Assembly (NCBI RefSeq): GCF_009769385.1
Contig: NZ_VKAB01000011.1
Span: forward strand, 398,549 to 462,548
DNA: 64,000 nt
From: Saccharothrix deserti
GTDB lineage: Bacteria; Actinomycetota; Actinomycetes; Mycobacteriales; Pseudonocardiaceae
Reading direction: 5' to 3'
Shown here one piece after another: positions 1 through 8,811 of this stretch. Position 1 is the stretch's first letter, and the number at the start of each line of letters is the position of its first letter. A model generated the notes under the pieces. It had not been told where the DNA came from, did no database searches, and saw nothing but the letters and a program-made list of their open reading frames with translations. The translations under genes were made by a program, and so were the position numbers.

Positions 1-381
1 GTCGGGCTGGAGTTCGACGCCGTGGTGGCCGGCACCGCGTTGCACTGCTTCGGGCCGGGCCGGCTGCGGGCGCTGTACGCGGAGATCCACGCCGTGCTCG
101 CGCCCGGTGGTGTGTTCGCCAACGCCGACCGGATGCCCGAGGGCGGGCCCGTGGCGTCGGGTGACGACGGCCTGGCCGGTTGGCACGAGTGGTGGGCGAA
201 GGCGCTCGCGCACCCGGCGTTGGCCGAAGCCGCGCGGGGCCGGGTGGACGGCGGGTCGGCCGACTTCTACCCGCCCGCGTCCTGGCACCTGGAAGCCCTG
301 CGCGCGGCGGGTTTCGACGAGGTCGAGGTCCGGTGGAGGCGGGAAGGCACGGCCGTGGTCGTCGCCCGTCGGACCCGCTGA
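1..381 (+). CDS. SAM-dependent methyltransferase, C-terminal part
   Basis: The frame is open from the first base, so the gene begins upstream of the window; only about 126 residues are visible. 'LHCFGPGRLRALYAEIHAVL' followed by 'APGGVFANAD' matches the region after motif II of class I methyltransferases (helix, then the strand carrying 'LxPGGxF'). The end, 'LRAAGFDEVEVRWRREGTAV', is the usual last strand pair. The glycine-rich SAM-binding motif is missing because it lies outside the window, so the substrate cannot be inferred. Confidence 0.75.
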   Translation, partial: VGLEFDAVVAGTALHCFGPGRLRALYAEIHAVLAPGGVFANADRMPEGGPVASGDDGLAGWHEWWAKALAHPALAEAARGRVDGGSADFYPPASWHLEALRAAGFDEVEVRWRREGTAVVVARRTR

Positions 382-457
382 CGAACGACCGCTGTCCGTG
401 GCGGGGTCGGGGCGTGATCAACCCGGAGCGAAGAGCGCGCGGACGGGCCGGTCGCGG

Positions 458-1885
458 CTAGCTGTAGAACCGGCGCAACTCCGGCCACACCCGCGACCAC
501 ACGACCGGATCGCACACGGCGATCTCCGTGCCGTCCTCCTCGTTCTCCACGGCCGCCTCGTGCGCCATGGCCACCCGGCAGCCGGTGAACACGGGACTCC
601 GCCCGCCCACCACGACGACGGGCCCGGTCGCGGTGTCCGGTGGCGGGCCCCAGTCGGCATAGGACATGTGGCCGGAGAACGGCCGGGGCAGCCCGAATTC
701 CGGTCCGTACCGCTCGATCGCGCCCGCCTGCCCGTAGTTGCGGGTGAAGATCACCGCGTCCGGGCCTGCCTGCGACCAGACCCGCGCCACCGACCCGGTG
801 AACTCACGCCACCCGACCTGCTCGCCCTGTTCCGGGTTCACCGCCAGCATCGGCCCGAGCGCGCTCGTCGGCAGCGCAGGCAGTCCGATGACCACGGACA
901 TCACCGCACCCACCACCACACCGGTCGACGCCCACGCCCGGTGCCGCAGGGCCCACCGCCACGCCGGCCCCGCACCCGCCGCGACCAGCAGCACGAGCAG
1001 CGGCATCGTGTAGTACGGCTTGCCGCCCAACGCCACCGTCACCACGCACAGCACCGGGTACGCCAACGCGATCGACCGGAACCGCCCGTCCCGCCACAGC
1101 GCCAGGAACCCGGCGACCCACACCGGCACGAGCACGGGGGAGAGGTACACCAACTGCATCGGCACGAACAGCGCCCGGTTCTCGCCGCCGTCCACGTCGC
1201 TGATCCCGCGGGCCACCGTCACCAGCGGGAAACCGTGCGCGGCCTGCCACACCAGGACCGGCGCGGCGACCACCACCGCGACCGCGACACCCGCCGGCAG
1301 CCACCAACTCCGCAGCACCGCACGGGGACCGACCGCCACCAGGCTCGCACCCAGGGCCAGCACCAGCAGCGGAACCAGCCACTTGTTCGTCAACGCGACC
1401 CCGACCGCCGCGCCGATCGCGACCCACCACCGGCCGTCACCGGTGCGCAGCAACCGGATCGCGAACAACCCGATCACCGTCCACAGCAGCAGGTCCACCG
1501 TCGCCGTGGACAGCATGTGCGTCACGCCCAGCACGAACCCGGACAACGCCGTCGCCACCGCGGCCGGCACCTGCGCGCCACGTCCGCCGCCGAACTCCCG
1601 CGCGGCCAACGCGACCACCACCACGGTCGCCGCACCGAGCAGCGTCGCGGCGATCCGCAGGGTGAACGGCGAGTCGCCGAACGAGAACAGCCGCGCCAGC
1701 AGCGGCGTCAACGGCGGCTGGTCGACGTAACCCCAGTCGAGCCGCTGCCCGGCGGCCCGGAAGTACAGCTCGTCCCGGTGGAACCCGTACCGGCCGGACA
1801 ACGCGGTGAGCACCACCACCTGCACCGCGACGACGATCCCGACTTCACGCACGGCGAACCGGGGCGGCACGGCGAGCCGGGACAT
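458..1885 (-). CDS. GT39/ArnT-like membrane glycosyltransferase
   Basis: 475 residues starting at ATG 1885. The first membrane segment (about residues 14-31) is followed by 'GFHRDELYFRAAGQ', the luminal loop with the Asp-Glu pair (D38, E39) typical of the PMT/ArnT superfamily, then roughly ten hydrophobic segments and a soluble C-terminus. Such enzymes move a sugar from a polyprenyl-phosphate donor to lipid or protein outside the membrane; this acceptor is unknown. The start overlaps the stop of the upstream flavoprotein gene by one base (TGATG), implying translational coupling. The frame also runs far upstream, but that part is antisense-like within the neighbouring gene and was excluded. 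Confidence 0.85.
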   Translation of the reverse strand: MSRLAVPPRFAVREVGIVVAVQVVVLTALSGRYGFHRDELYFRAAGQRLDWGYVDQPPLTPLLARLFSFGDSPFTLRIAATLLGAATVVVVALAAREFGGGRGAQVPAAVATALSGFVLGVTHMLSTATVDLLLWTVIGLFAIRLLRTGDGRWWVAIGAAVGVALTNKWLVPLLVLALGASLVAVGPRAVLRSWWLPAGVAVAVVVAAPVLVWQAAHGFPLVTVARGISDVDGGENRALFVPMQLVYLSPVLVPVWVAGFLALWRDGRFRSIALAYPVLCVVTVALGGKPYYTMPLLVLLVAAGAGPAWRWALRHRAWASTGVVVGAVMSVVIGLPALPTSALGPMLAVNPEQGEQVGWREFTGSVARVWSQAGPDAVIFTRNYGQAGAIERYGPEFGLPRPFSGHMSYADWGPPPDTATGPVVVVGGRSPVFTGCRVAMAHEAAVENEEDGTEIAVCDPVVWSRVWPELRRFYS

Positions 1886-2940
1886 CAGACCTCCCGCTGC
1901 CGGCCGAGGAACACCGGACCGTAGCGCTCCACGTTCGCGTTGGGGTGCAGGATCGCGTGCAGGTTCAGCGCGTGCACGTCCCGTTGGATGCGGTGCAGCG
2001 CCGGGCCGTCCGCGCCGAGGACGTCGACCGCGTCCCTGGCCCGCAGGCACGCCTCGCCGAGGTCCCGGCGCACCCGGGCGCGGTCCTCGGTCGTCCACTC
2101 CTCGCCGCCGGACGCCTTGTGGTCGACCGCGGTCGCGGTGCGGCGGGCGTGGAACTCGGCCTCGTCGGCGAGCACCGTCGCCTCCCTGATCCGCAACGGG
2201 AACGCGGACGTGCGCGCCCCGAACGCCTCCACCGCCGCACGCGCCAGGCCGGCGGCGGGAGCGCTGACCGTGGCGCAGGCCGCGGGCATGAACGGCGCGC
2301 GGAACATCGGCGCGGTGGCGTCCGGGTGGGCCCGGAGCACCGGCGCCAGGCGCAGCACCCGTTCCGCCGGCACGAAGACGTCCTTCGCCACCGTGGTCAC
2401 GCTGCCCGTCGCACGCAGACCGGTGGTGTGCCAGTCGTCCACGACCTCCAGGTCCACCAACGGCATCGCCAACGCCACCGGCACCCGGTCCGGCGCCAGG
2501 AGGGCGGCGTTGGTGGTCCAGTGGCTCTGCGGCGCGCCCGTGGTGAACGCCCACCGCCCGTTGACCAGCACCCCGCCGGCGACCGGCTCGGCCGTCGCGG
2601 TGGGACTGAGGATGCCGGTGACCCGCACGTCCGGTTTGGCGAAGACCTCGCGCCGCACGGCGTCCGGGAACTGGCCGACCACCCACGTGGAGATCGCCCA
2701 GACCGCCGCCGTCCACGCCGCCGACCCGTCGCCGCGGGCCAGTTCGGCGATCACCTCGACCACCGTGGTCAGATCGGCCTCGTGTCCGCCGTGCTCGGCG
2801 GGGACGCGTAAGCGCAGCACACCCGCTTCAGCCATCGCCTCCAACGCGCTCTCGTGCAGTCTGCGGTTCTCGTCTCCCCAGGCGGCGTGGGCGCGCAGGA
2901 CCGGGACGATCTCCGCGGCGCGCCGGACCAGCTCGTGCAC
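1885..2940 (-). CDS. Acyl-CoA dehydrogenase family flavoprotein
   Basis: 351 residues from GTG 2940, chosen because GGGGAGG lies 5 bases upstream; the longer ATG-initiated frame adds a non-homologous-looking tail. The N-terminal helical domain ('AAEIVPVLRAHAAWGDENRR', 'LRVPAEHGGHEADL') and the beta domain with 'WTTNAALL' and 'DDWHTTGLRATGS' match the acyl-CoA dehydrogenase / HsaA-like group D flavin monooxygenase fold. The C-terminal half is helical, and a classic acyl-CoA dehydrogenase catalytic glutamate is not obvious. This favours an HsaA/DszC-like oxygenase or N-hydroxylase using reduced flavin over a true dehydrogenase. It is divergent from the luciferase-like/FMN-reductase pair, and the reductase could supply FMNH2 (inference). 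Coupled to the downstream GT39-like gene. Confidence 0.8.
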   Translation of the reverse strand: MHELVRRAAEIVPVLRAHAAWGDENRRLHESALEAMAEAGVLRLRVPAEHGGHEADLTTVVEVIAELARGDGSAAWTAAVWAISTWVVGQFPDAVRREVFAKPDVRVTGILSPTATAEPVAGGVLVNGRWAFTTGAPQSHWTTNAALLAPDRVPVALAMPLVDLEVVDDWHTTGLRATGSVTTVAKDVFVPAERVLRLAPVLRAHPDATAPMFRAPFMPAACATVSAPAAGLARAAVEAFGARTSAFPLRIREATVLADEAEFHARRTATAVDHKASGGEEWTTEDRARVRRDLGEACLRARDAVDVLGADGPALHRIQRDVHALNLHAILHPNANVERYGPVFLGRQREV

Positions 2941-3076
2941 CGTGCCTCCCCCGTAGGCGACCCGTGACACACACCTTGGCGTGGTCCGCGCCACCAGACA
3001 ACAGCGGAATAGCCGAAGACGCGGTACCGTTGGGCAAGATAGTTGAAAGTGCAACTACCTGGATTGAGGAGTGGCC

Positions 3077-4150
3077 ATGCAGTTCGGTGTGTTCACCGTC
3101 GGCGACGTGACGCCCGACCCCACCACGGGCCGGACGCCGACCGAGGCCGAGCGCATCAAGGCCATGGTCGCGATCGCGCTGAAGGCCGAAGAGGTCGGCC
3201 TGGACGTGTTCGCGACCGGCGAGCACCACAACCCGCCGTTCGTGCCGTCGTCGCCGACCACCATGCTCGGCTACATCGCGGCGCGCACGGAGCGGCTGAT
3301 CCTCTCCACCGCGACCACGCTGATCACCACCAACGACCCGGTGAAGATCGCCGAAGACTACGCGATGCTCCAGCACCTGGCCGACGGCCGGGTCGACCTG
3401 ATCATGGGTCGGGGCAACACCGGCCCGGTGTACCCGTGGTTCGGCAAGGACATCCGCGACGGCATCGACCTGGCGATCGAGAACTACGCGCTGCTGCACA
3501 AGCTGTGGCGTGAGGACGTCGTGGACTGGCAGGGCAAGCACCGCACGCCGCTGCAGTCGTTCACCTCGACGCCGCGCCCGCTCGACGACGTGCCGCCGTT
3601 CGTCTGGCACGGCTCGATCCGCAGCCCGCAGATCGCCGAGCAGGCCGCCTACTACGGCGACGGTTTCTTCGCCAACCACATCTTCTGGCCCAAGGAGCAC
3701 TTCCAGCGGCTGATCACCTTCTACCGCGAGCGCTACGAGCACTACGGGCACGGTGCCGCGCACCAGGCGATCGTCGGACTCGGCGGTCAGGTCTTCATGC
3801 GCCGCAACTCGCAGGACGCGGTCCGCGAGTTCCGGCCGTACTTCGACAACGCCCCGGTGTACGGGCACGGCCCGTCGCTGGAGGAGTTCACCTCGCAGAC
3901 CCCGCTGACCGTCGGCAGCCCGCAGGAGGTCGTCGACAAGACGCTCACCTTCCGCGAGCACTTCGGCGACTACCAGCGGCAGCTGTTCCTGATGGACCAC
4001 GCCGGCCTGCCGTTGAAGACGGTGCTGGAGCAGTTGGACTTCCTCGGCGAGATCGTGCCGACGCTGCGCCGCGAGTTCGCGGTCGGCCGACCGGCGGACG
4101 TGCCGGACGCGCCCACCCACGCGTCGCTGCTGAAGGCGGACGTCCGATGA
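3077..4150 (+). CDS. LLM-class flavin-dependent oxidoreductase (CE1758-like)
   Basis: 357 residues with the bacterial-luciferase-like TIM barrel: 'MQFGVFTVGDV' as the first strand, 'VGLDVFATGEHHNPPFVPSS' as the EHH flavin-site motif, 'LADGRVDLIMGRGN' and a late 'TVGSPQEVVDKTL'. ATG 3077 is preferred over the in-frame GTG at 3071, because the GAGGAG ribosome-binding site abuts the GTG but sits well before the ATG. The stop overlaps the next start (ATGA), so the oxygenase and its flavin reductase are coupled. This pairing is known for the CE1758/CE1759-type 'LLM duo'. Probably an FMNH2-dependent monooxygenase of unknown substrate. Confidence 0.9.
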   Translation: MQFGVFTVGDVTPDPTTGRTPTEAERIKAMVAIALKAEEVGLDVFATGEHHNPPFVPSSPTTMLGYIAARTERLILSTATTLITTNDPVKIAEDYAMLQHLADGRVDLIMGRGNTGPVYPWFGKDIRDGIDLAIENYALLHKLWREDVVDWQGKHRTPLQSFTSTPRPLDDVPPFVWHGSIRSPQIAEQAAYYGDGFFANHIFWPKEHFQRLITFYRERYEHYGHGAAHQAIVGLGGQVFMRRNSQDAVREFRPYFDNAPVYGHGPSLEEFTSQTPLTVGSPQEVVDKTLTFREHFGDYQRQLFLMDHAGLPLKTVLEQLDFLGEIVPTLRREFAVGRPADVPDAPTHASLLKADVR

Positions 4151-4782
4151 CCGCCGGCCCGATGACGACCCTGGCGGTTGTGCACGCGGGGCTCGGCTCG
4201 CCGTCGTCGACCCAGCTGTTGGCGACCCGGCTGGCGGAGGCCACCCGGCAGGAGGTGGCACGGCGGGGCGGGCCCGACCTGGAGGTGCGCTCGGTGCACC
4301 TCCGGGACGTCGCGCGGGACGTCGCGGACAACCTCGTCACCGGGTTCCCGAGCGCACGGCTGCGCGAGGTGGTGGAGTCGGTGGTCGGCGCGGACGCGCT
4401 GATCGCGGTGACGCCCACGTTCAACGCGTCCTACAGCGGCCTGTTCAAGTCGTTCGTGGACGTGCTGGAGCCGGAGTCGTTGGCGGGCAAGCCGGTGCTG
4501 ATCGGCGCGACCGGCGGCACCGAGCGCCACTCGCTGGTGCTCGACCACGCGTTGCGCCCGCTGTTCGCCTACATGCGGTCGATCGTCGTGCCGACCGGTG
4601 TGTACGCCGCGTCGTCCGACTGGGGCGCGGAAGGACTGCCCGGCCGCATCGACCGGGCCGCCGGCGAGCTGACCGACCTGCTCGTCGGCCGGTCGCCCGC
4701 ACGTCCGGCCTCCGCACCTGCCTCCCTCTCCGTTTCCGTCGACGGGTTCGTGCCGTTCGACCAGTTGCTCGCCGGTCGGTGA
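4147..4782 (+). CDS. LLM-partner FMN reductase (CE1759-like)
   Basis: 211 residues of flavodoxin-like fold: 'LAVVHAGLGSPSSTQLLATR' holds the phosphate-binding loop (LGSPSST) and 'DALIAVTPTFNASYSGLFKS' is the flavin-contacting loop of NADPH-dependent FMN reductases. It should reduce FMN for the luciferase-like oxygenase whose stop codon it overlaps by four bases. The tail after residue 180 is low-complexity (Ala/Pro/Ser), as is common in this subgroup. Confidence 0.88.
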   Translation: MTAGPMTTLAVVHAGLGSPSSTQLLATRLAEATRQEVARRGGPDLEVRSVHLRDVARDVADNLVTGFPSARLREVVESVVGADALIAVTPTFNASYSGLFKSFVDVLEPESLAGKPVLIGATGGTERHSLVLDHALRPLFAYMRSIVVPTGVYAASSDWGAEGLPGRIDRAAGELTDLLVGRSPARPASAPASLSVSVDGFVPFDQLLAGR

Positions 4783-4790
4783 ACGGCTAG

Positions 4791-5405
4791 TTAGTCGTCG
4801 AGACCGATGTAGCCGTATTCGGGCTTCCCGGTCGGCTCGCAGGTGAGGAGCGTCGCGCCGCTGCCGGTCGTGCGGCTGTCCACCAGCCGCATGCCGGTGG
4901 GCGGCGTGCCCTCCCGGAACAGGCGCTTGCCCGCGCCCAGCACCACCGGGACCACCCACAGCCGGTACTCGTCGACCAGGCCGTGCGCGATCAACGTCTG
5001 GAGCAGCTCGCCGCTGCCGTGCACCTGCAGCTCACGGCCCGGCCGCGCCTTCAGCTCCTGAACCTGCCCGACCACGTCGGTGAGCACGGTCGTGCCCGCC
5101 CACTCCGGATCGGTCAACGTGGTCGAGGCGACGTACTTCGGCAGGGCGTTGAGGTTGGTCGCGACCGGGTCGTCCGGGGCGTCCACGCGCGGCCAGTACC
5201 CGGCGAAGATGTCGTACGTGCGGCGGCCCAGGAGGAACGCGTCGGCCCGGCCGAACCGTTCGCCGACGATCGCGTTCAGGTCGTCGTCCACGAACGGCGC
5301 CATCCAGCCGCCCGATTCGAACCCGCCGTCGCGGTCCTCGTCGGGACCGCCGGGACCCTGCACCACGCCGTCCAGGGTGAGGAACGTCGTCACGGTGAGT
5401 CGCAT
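4791..5405 (-). CDS. Dihydrofolate-reductase-like (RibD C-terminal) protein
   Basis: 204 residues. 'TVTTFLTLDGVVQGPGGPDE' is the N-terminal motif of the DHFR/RibD-C superfamily; 'FLLGRRTYDIFAGYWP' and 'VHGSGELLQTLIAHGLVDEY' form the NADPH-binding core, and 'LGAGKRLF' is typical. These stand-alone proteins are NADPH-dependent reductases of mostly unknown substrate, not folate enzymes. GGAGC lies 6 bases before the ATG. It converges on the FMN reductase with only 8 bp between stops. Confidence 0.88.
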   Translation of the reverse strand: MRLTVTTFLTLDGVVQGPGGPDEDRDGGFESGGWMAPFVDDDLNAIVGERFGRADAFLLGRRTYDIFAGYWPRVDAPDDPVATNLNALPKYVASTTLTDPEWAGTTVLTDVVGQVQELKARPGRELQVHGSGELLQTLIAHGLVDEYRLWVVPVVLGAGKRLFREGTPPTGMRLVDSRTTGSGATLLTCEPTGKPEYGYIGLDD

Positions 5406-5558
5406 CTCGTGCTCCTTCGTCTCGTGCCTTCACCAGTGAGACGAACAGGAAACCGCCGGATCGACAGGTCCGCAGGAAAAGGTCGATCGCGGCGCCGAGT
5501 CCGGGTGCACGCCGCGTCGTCCGACCGCGTTGCGCCAACGGCACTGCTCTCGGTGCTG

Positions 5559-6149
5559 TCAGCGACCTCGTGACCCGGAGCCGCCGTCGTCGTGCCCGGT
5601 CAGCCTCGCGACGAGGTCGACGGCCACCTCGCCGGCCCGTTCACCACCGGGGTGCGCCGCGCTCGCGTACATGCCCTCGATGACGAGCCAGATCTGGTCG
5701 GCCAGCACGTCCGGTCGCGGGCTGCCGGTCTGCCGGGTCAGGGCGGCGACCTGCGCGCGCACGTCCGCCAGGTGGTCGGCGGCGAACCGGCCCACCTGGT
5801 GGTCGGGGAACTCCGTGAAGCAGTTGCGGAAGGCGCAGCCCCGGTAGCCGACCTCGTTCACCTGGGCGGCGGCCACCTCGGTGATCGCCACCAGCTGTGC
5901 CGCCGGGTTGCCCGCGTGCGGCGCGATCGCCTGCTCGACCTGCTCGGCCCAGGCCGCGCGGAACCGGGCGAGGTAGGCGACGACCAACGCGTCCTTGCCG
6001 GGGAACTCCCGGTAGAGCAGGTTCTTCCCGCAGCCGCACTCGTCGACGATCCGCTGCATGCCGACCGCGCGGACCCCGTGCTCGGTGAAGAGCCGCGCCG
6101 CTGTGTCCAGAATCCGGTCCCTGGTGCCCGGCGCCGGCTGACGTGCCAT
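5559..6149 (-). CDS. TetR family transcriptional regulator
   Basis: About 196 residues from ATG 6149, picked because GGGAGG precedes it by 5 bases; the frame extends upstream to 6215 but would then cover the operator. 'RDRILDTAARLFTEHGVRAV' and 'IVDECGCGKNLLYREFPGKD' form the TetR helix-turn-helix (about residues 10-55). The divergent NmrA-like gene and three palindromes in the 153-bp gap (see operators) suggest it represses both genes until a ligand binds. Confidence 0.9.
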   Translation of the reverse strand: MARQPAPGTRDRILDTAARLFTEHGVRAVGMQRIVDECGCGKNLLYREFPGKDALVVAYLARFRAAWAEQVEQAIAPHAGNPAAQLVAITEVAAAQVNEVGYRGCAFRNCFTEFPDHQVGRFAADHLADVRAQVAALTRQTGSPRPDVLADQIWLVIEGMYASAAHPGGERAGEVAVDLVARLTGHDDGGSGSRGR

Positions 6150-6171
6150 CCCTGCCTCCCGCCGCGAGTTT

Positions 6172-6191
6172 AACGGACCATTCGGTCCGTT
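6172..6191. promoter_or_regulatory. TetR operator candidate 1 (imperfect spacing)
   Basis: Perfect 8-bp arms AACGGACC / GGTCCGTT separated by ATTC, 22 bp upstream of the TetR start codon. The GGACC half-sites are the same as in the two palindromes nearer the NmrA gene. Confidence 0.65.
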
Positions 6192-6230
6192 CGGCCTTGA
6201 CGCGGCCTCCGTCATGCCCGCAAGATTGGC

Positions 6231-6259
6231 GGACCGATCGGTCCCGGACCGATCGGTCC
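6231..6259. promoter_or_regulatory. TetR operator candidates 2 and 3 (tandem palindromes)
   Basis: The perfect palindrome GGACCGATCGGTCC occurs twice, at 6231-6244 and 6246-6259, with one base between copies. Together with the site at 6172-6191 this gives three GGACC...GGTCC dyads in the divergent TetR/NmrA gap. The tandem pair lies where the promoter of the NmrA-like gene should be, so binding would be expected to block it. Operator function is inferred. Confidence 0.7.
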
Positions 6260-6267
6260 CCTTCTTT

Positions 6268-6306
6268 GAGGGGATCGGAAGACGTTTCGAGGGGATCAGA
6301 AGATGT
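6268..6306 (+). repeat. 21-bp-period direct repeat covering the NmrA-gene start
   Basis: Two 18-bp copies, 6268-6285 and 6289-6306, match at 16 of 18 positions. Copy 2 contains the ribosome-binding region and the ATG of the next gene; copy 1 has ACG where copy 2 has ATG. Confidence 0.6.
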
Positions 6307-7241
6307 CAGCACCCAGCGTGCTCGTGCTCGGCGCCACCGGTCTGACCGGTGGGGCGGTGGTGAACCGGCTGCTCGACGCGCACCGCGGCGGCGAACTGCG
6401 GCTGATCGCGGCGGTCCGCCGCCCGGAGGCCGCGGCGGCGTTCGCGGAGCAGGGGATCGAGGTGCGGCACATCGACCTCGACGCGGCCGAGCGGCACGGG
6501 TCGGACCCGGTCGTCGCGGAGCTGCGGGGCGTGCGGCGGGTGTTCCTGGCATCCGGCTACGACGTGCGGATGCTCGCACAGGCGAAGGTCGCGATCGACG
6601 CGGCCCGGCTCGCCGGCGTCGACCACGTCGTCCGCCTCGGGGTGCACGCCGCACCGGAGACCACGGTCGTCCACTTCGGCTGGCACCAGCTGGTCGACGC
6701 CTACCTGGAGCGGTCCGGGCTCGGCTACACCCACCTCCGGCCGACCGCGTTCATGCAGAACCTCCTGATGCCGGCGATGAGCGACGTGGCGTCGGCCGTG
6801 CTCACCCACTACATCGGCGACGCCGCGACCAGCTGGGTGGACACCGAGGACATCGCCGAGGTCGCGTCGGTCGTGCTGCGCTCGCCCGCGGACCACCACG
6901 GGCGGAGCTACGAGTTGGGCACCGAGGTCGCCACGATCGGCGAGATCGGTGCGTTGCTCTCGGAGCTGACCGGACGGGACTGGCGGTACGAGCCGAAGGG
7001 ACCGGCGGAGTTCTTCACGGCGATGACGGCGGCCGGCGCGGACCCGGTGTACATGGACTGCGTGCGCAACGTCTTCGAGCGAACGGGAGAGGGCTCCCTG
7101 TCGGAGGTGGCGGACACGTTCGACACCGTCGAGCGGGTCGCCGGGCGGGCGGCCACCTCACTGAGGAGCTTCCTCTCGCGCCACCGCCGGCACTTCCAGC
7201 CGGCGCCGCACGCGAACCCACGTCGATTCCCGGCAGCGTGA
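6303..7241 (+). CDS. NmrA-like NAD(P)-binding reductase
   Basis: 312 residues. 'VLVLGATGLTGGAVVNRLLD' is the Rossmann dinucleotide-binding GATGxTGG loop (residues 9-16). 'VDHVVRLGVHA' replaces the SDR Ser-Tyr-Lys region, as in NmrA/azoreductase-like atypical SDRs, and 'YTHLRPTAFMQNLL' matches the NmrA substrate loop. Often such proteins are NADPH-dependent quinone or isoflavone-type reductases, or redox sensors. The divergent TetR gene and operators suggest it is the inducible target. The tail after about residue 290 is basic and not conserved in type. Confidence 0.88.
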   Translation: MSAPSVLVLGATGLTGGAVVNRLLDAHRGGELRLIAAVRRPEAAAAFAEQGIEVRHIDLDAAERHGSDPVVAELRGVRRVFLASGYDVRMLAQAKVAIDAARLAGVDHVVRLGVHAAPETTVVHFGWHQLVDAYLERSGLGYTHLRPTAFMQNLLMPAMSDVASAVLTHYIGDAATSWVDTEDIAEVASVVLRSPADHHGRSYELGTEVATIGEIGALLSELTGRDWRYEPKGPAEFFTAMTAAGADPVYMDCVRNVFERTGEGSLSEVADTFDTVERVAGRAATSLRSFLSRHRRHFQPAPHANPRRFPAA

Positions 7242-7366
7242 GCCCGAGCCGACCGGTGTCCGCCCCGAAAACCCCAACCGGGCGAACGTCACCAGACCGA
7301 TGACGACATCCCCCGGCACGGGCGATCTCGCAGGTCATTTCGGTCTTCCGGCGTTACCTTGGGAGG

Positions 7367-8494
7367 ATGGCCGCAGAGGTGGGGCAGCGGTCCCGGCTGG
7401 CCGCGGTGGACAACCTGAAGGTGCTGCTCGTCGCCTGGGTGATCGGCGGGCACGCGCTCCTCGGGTACTCGGCGGTGGGCGGGTGGCCGTACGACGAGGT
7501 CAACGAAGTCACCTTCGAGCCGCGCGTCGAGGCCGTGCTCGCCGCGGTCCTCGGCCCGTCCGGTCTGTTCCTGATGGGCACCTTCTACCTCCTGTCCGGC
7601 CTGTTCACGCCGGGTTCGCTGGCGCGCAAGGGAACCGGCCGGTTCATCGGCGAACGACTGGTGCGGCTGGGCACCCCGTTCGCGCTGTCGGCACTGCTGG
7701 TGTGGCCGCTGACGCTCTGGGTGGCCTACCAGGCCGCCGGGCACGACGTCACACCGTGGTGGGTGTTCACGCACCGTGACCCGCTGCTCGACTCCGGCTC
7801 GCTGTGGTTCGTGGAGATCCTGCTGCTGTTCTCCATCGCCTACGCGCTGTTCGGCCGGCCGAAGCCGACCGCGCTCGTGCTGACCGGCGGCCACCTCGCG
7901 GCGATCACGGTCGGTGTCGTGGTGAGCACGTTCGTGGTGCGGCTGTGGGTGCCGGCGCGCAGCGGGCAGATCGGCGACCTGCACATCTGGTGGTGGCCCC
8001 AGCTGATCGCGATGTTCGGCCTCGGCATCGCGGGCGCCAGGTCGGGCCTCGCGCAGCGGGTGCCGGAACGGATGTGGCGGGGCAGCCGGATGGCCGCGGT
8101 GCTGACCATCCTGGCCGTGCCGGTGGTCGCGGTCGTCCTGGGCGCGTCGGACCTGGCGGGCCAGGCGGACCGGTTCCTCGGCGGCTGGCGGTGGGAGGCG
8201 CTGCTGCTCGCCGTGGTGGAGGCGGTGCTCGTGGTCGGCGGGTCGGTGTGGCTGCTCGGCTGGGCGCAGCGACGGCTGACCGGGCACGGTCCGCTCGCCG
8301 CGGCGCTGTCCAGGGGCGCGTTCGCCGCGTTCTGCATCCAGGGGCCGGTGTTGATCGTGCTCGCGGTGGCGGCCCGGCCGTTGCCGTTCCCGGCCGAGGT
8401 GAAGGCGTTCCTGGTGGCCGGGGCGGCGATCGTGGCGTCGTTCGCGGCGGGCTGGGCGTTGACCAGCCGAACCCGCGTCGGCCGTATTTTCTAG
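7367..8494 (+). CDS. Membrane acyltransferase (acyltransferase 3 type)
   Basis: 375 residues, about ten transmembrane helices. 'RLAAVDNLKVLLVAWVIGGH' is the N-terminal acyltransferase-3 signature with the key His after helix 1; 'RFIGERLVRLGTPF' is the conserved Arg-rich loop. Family members O-acylate extracytoplasmic sugars, glycolipids or antibiotics; this acceptor is unknown. The GGGAGG touches the ATG, too close for a ribosome-binding site, but TACCTT (7355-7360) sits 6 nt before the ATG, so the mRNA is probably leaderless. Confidence 0.85.
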   Translation: MAAEVGQRSRLAAVDNLKVLLVAWVIGGHALLGYSAVGGWPYDEVNEVTFEPRVEAVLAAVLGPSGLFLMGTFYLLSGLFTPGSLARKGTGRFIGERLVRLGTPFALSALLVWPLTLWVAYQAAGHDVTPWWVFTHRDPLLDSGSLWFVEILLLFSIAYALFGRPKPTALVLTGGHLAAITVGVVVSTFVVRLWVPARSGQIGDLHIWWWPQLIAMFGLGIAGARSGLAQRVPERMWRGSRMAAVLTILAVPVVAVVLGASDLAGQADRFLGGWRWEALLLAVVEAVLVVGGSVWLLGWAQRRLTGHGPLAAALSRGAFAAFCIQGPVLIVLAVAARPLPFPAEVKAFLVAGAAIVASFAAGWALTSRTRVGRIF

Positions 8495-8811
8495 ATCGCG
8501 GCTGTCGACCCGCCACGACGACGTAGAGGCCGCAGCCGACGAGGGCGGCGCAGGGCGGTGGCGATGGACGTCGGCATGACCGACGTTCTCGTCGGGTTGA
8601 AACGAATGGCAGGCCGCTCTTGGAGGGCATTAAATGTCCACTCGAATTCGGTACAAATAGACGTGCCGTTCGATGTCGGACGTCACCTGTTCAGGTAGTG
8701 GGAAGCCCGGATGGGTGATGTGAGCGGCGACACCGCGTGGTTTCCACACCGTGGGACACCAGGGCATACCCGAGACGGGGAGGGGCCGTGGCGTGTGGGA
8801 GACTGCCCGTC
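8495..8811. other. Intergenic region upstream of hisG, no gene seen
   Basis: 317 bp with no convincing coding frame or RNA. Positions 8600-8660 are comparatively AT-rich and are the likely hisG promoter zone, but no clear -35/-10 pair was found. Confidence 0.5.

Noticed and set aside
2941..3054. Longer N-terminus of the acyl-CoA-dehydrogenase-like gene (ATG 3054)
   Set aside because: The extra 38 residues are Cys/Arg-rich and unrelated to the family; GTG 2940 has an excellent ribosome-binding site.
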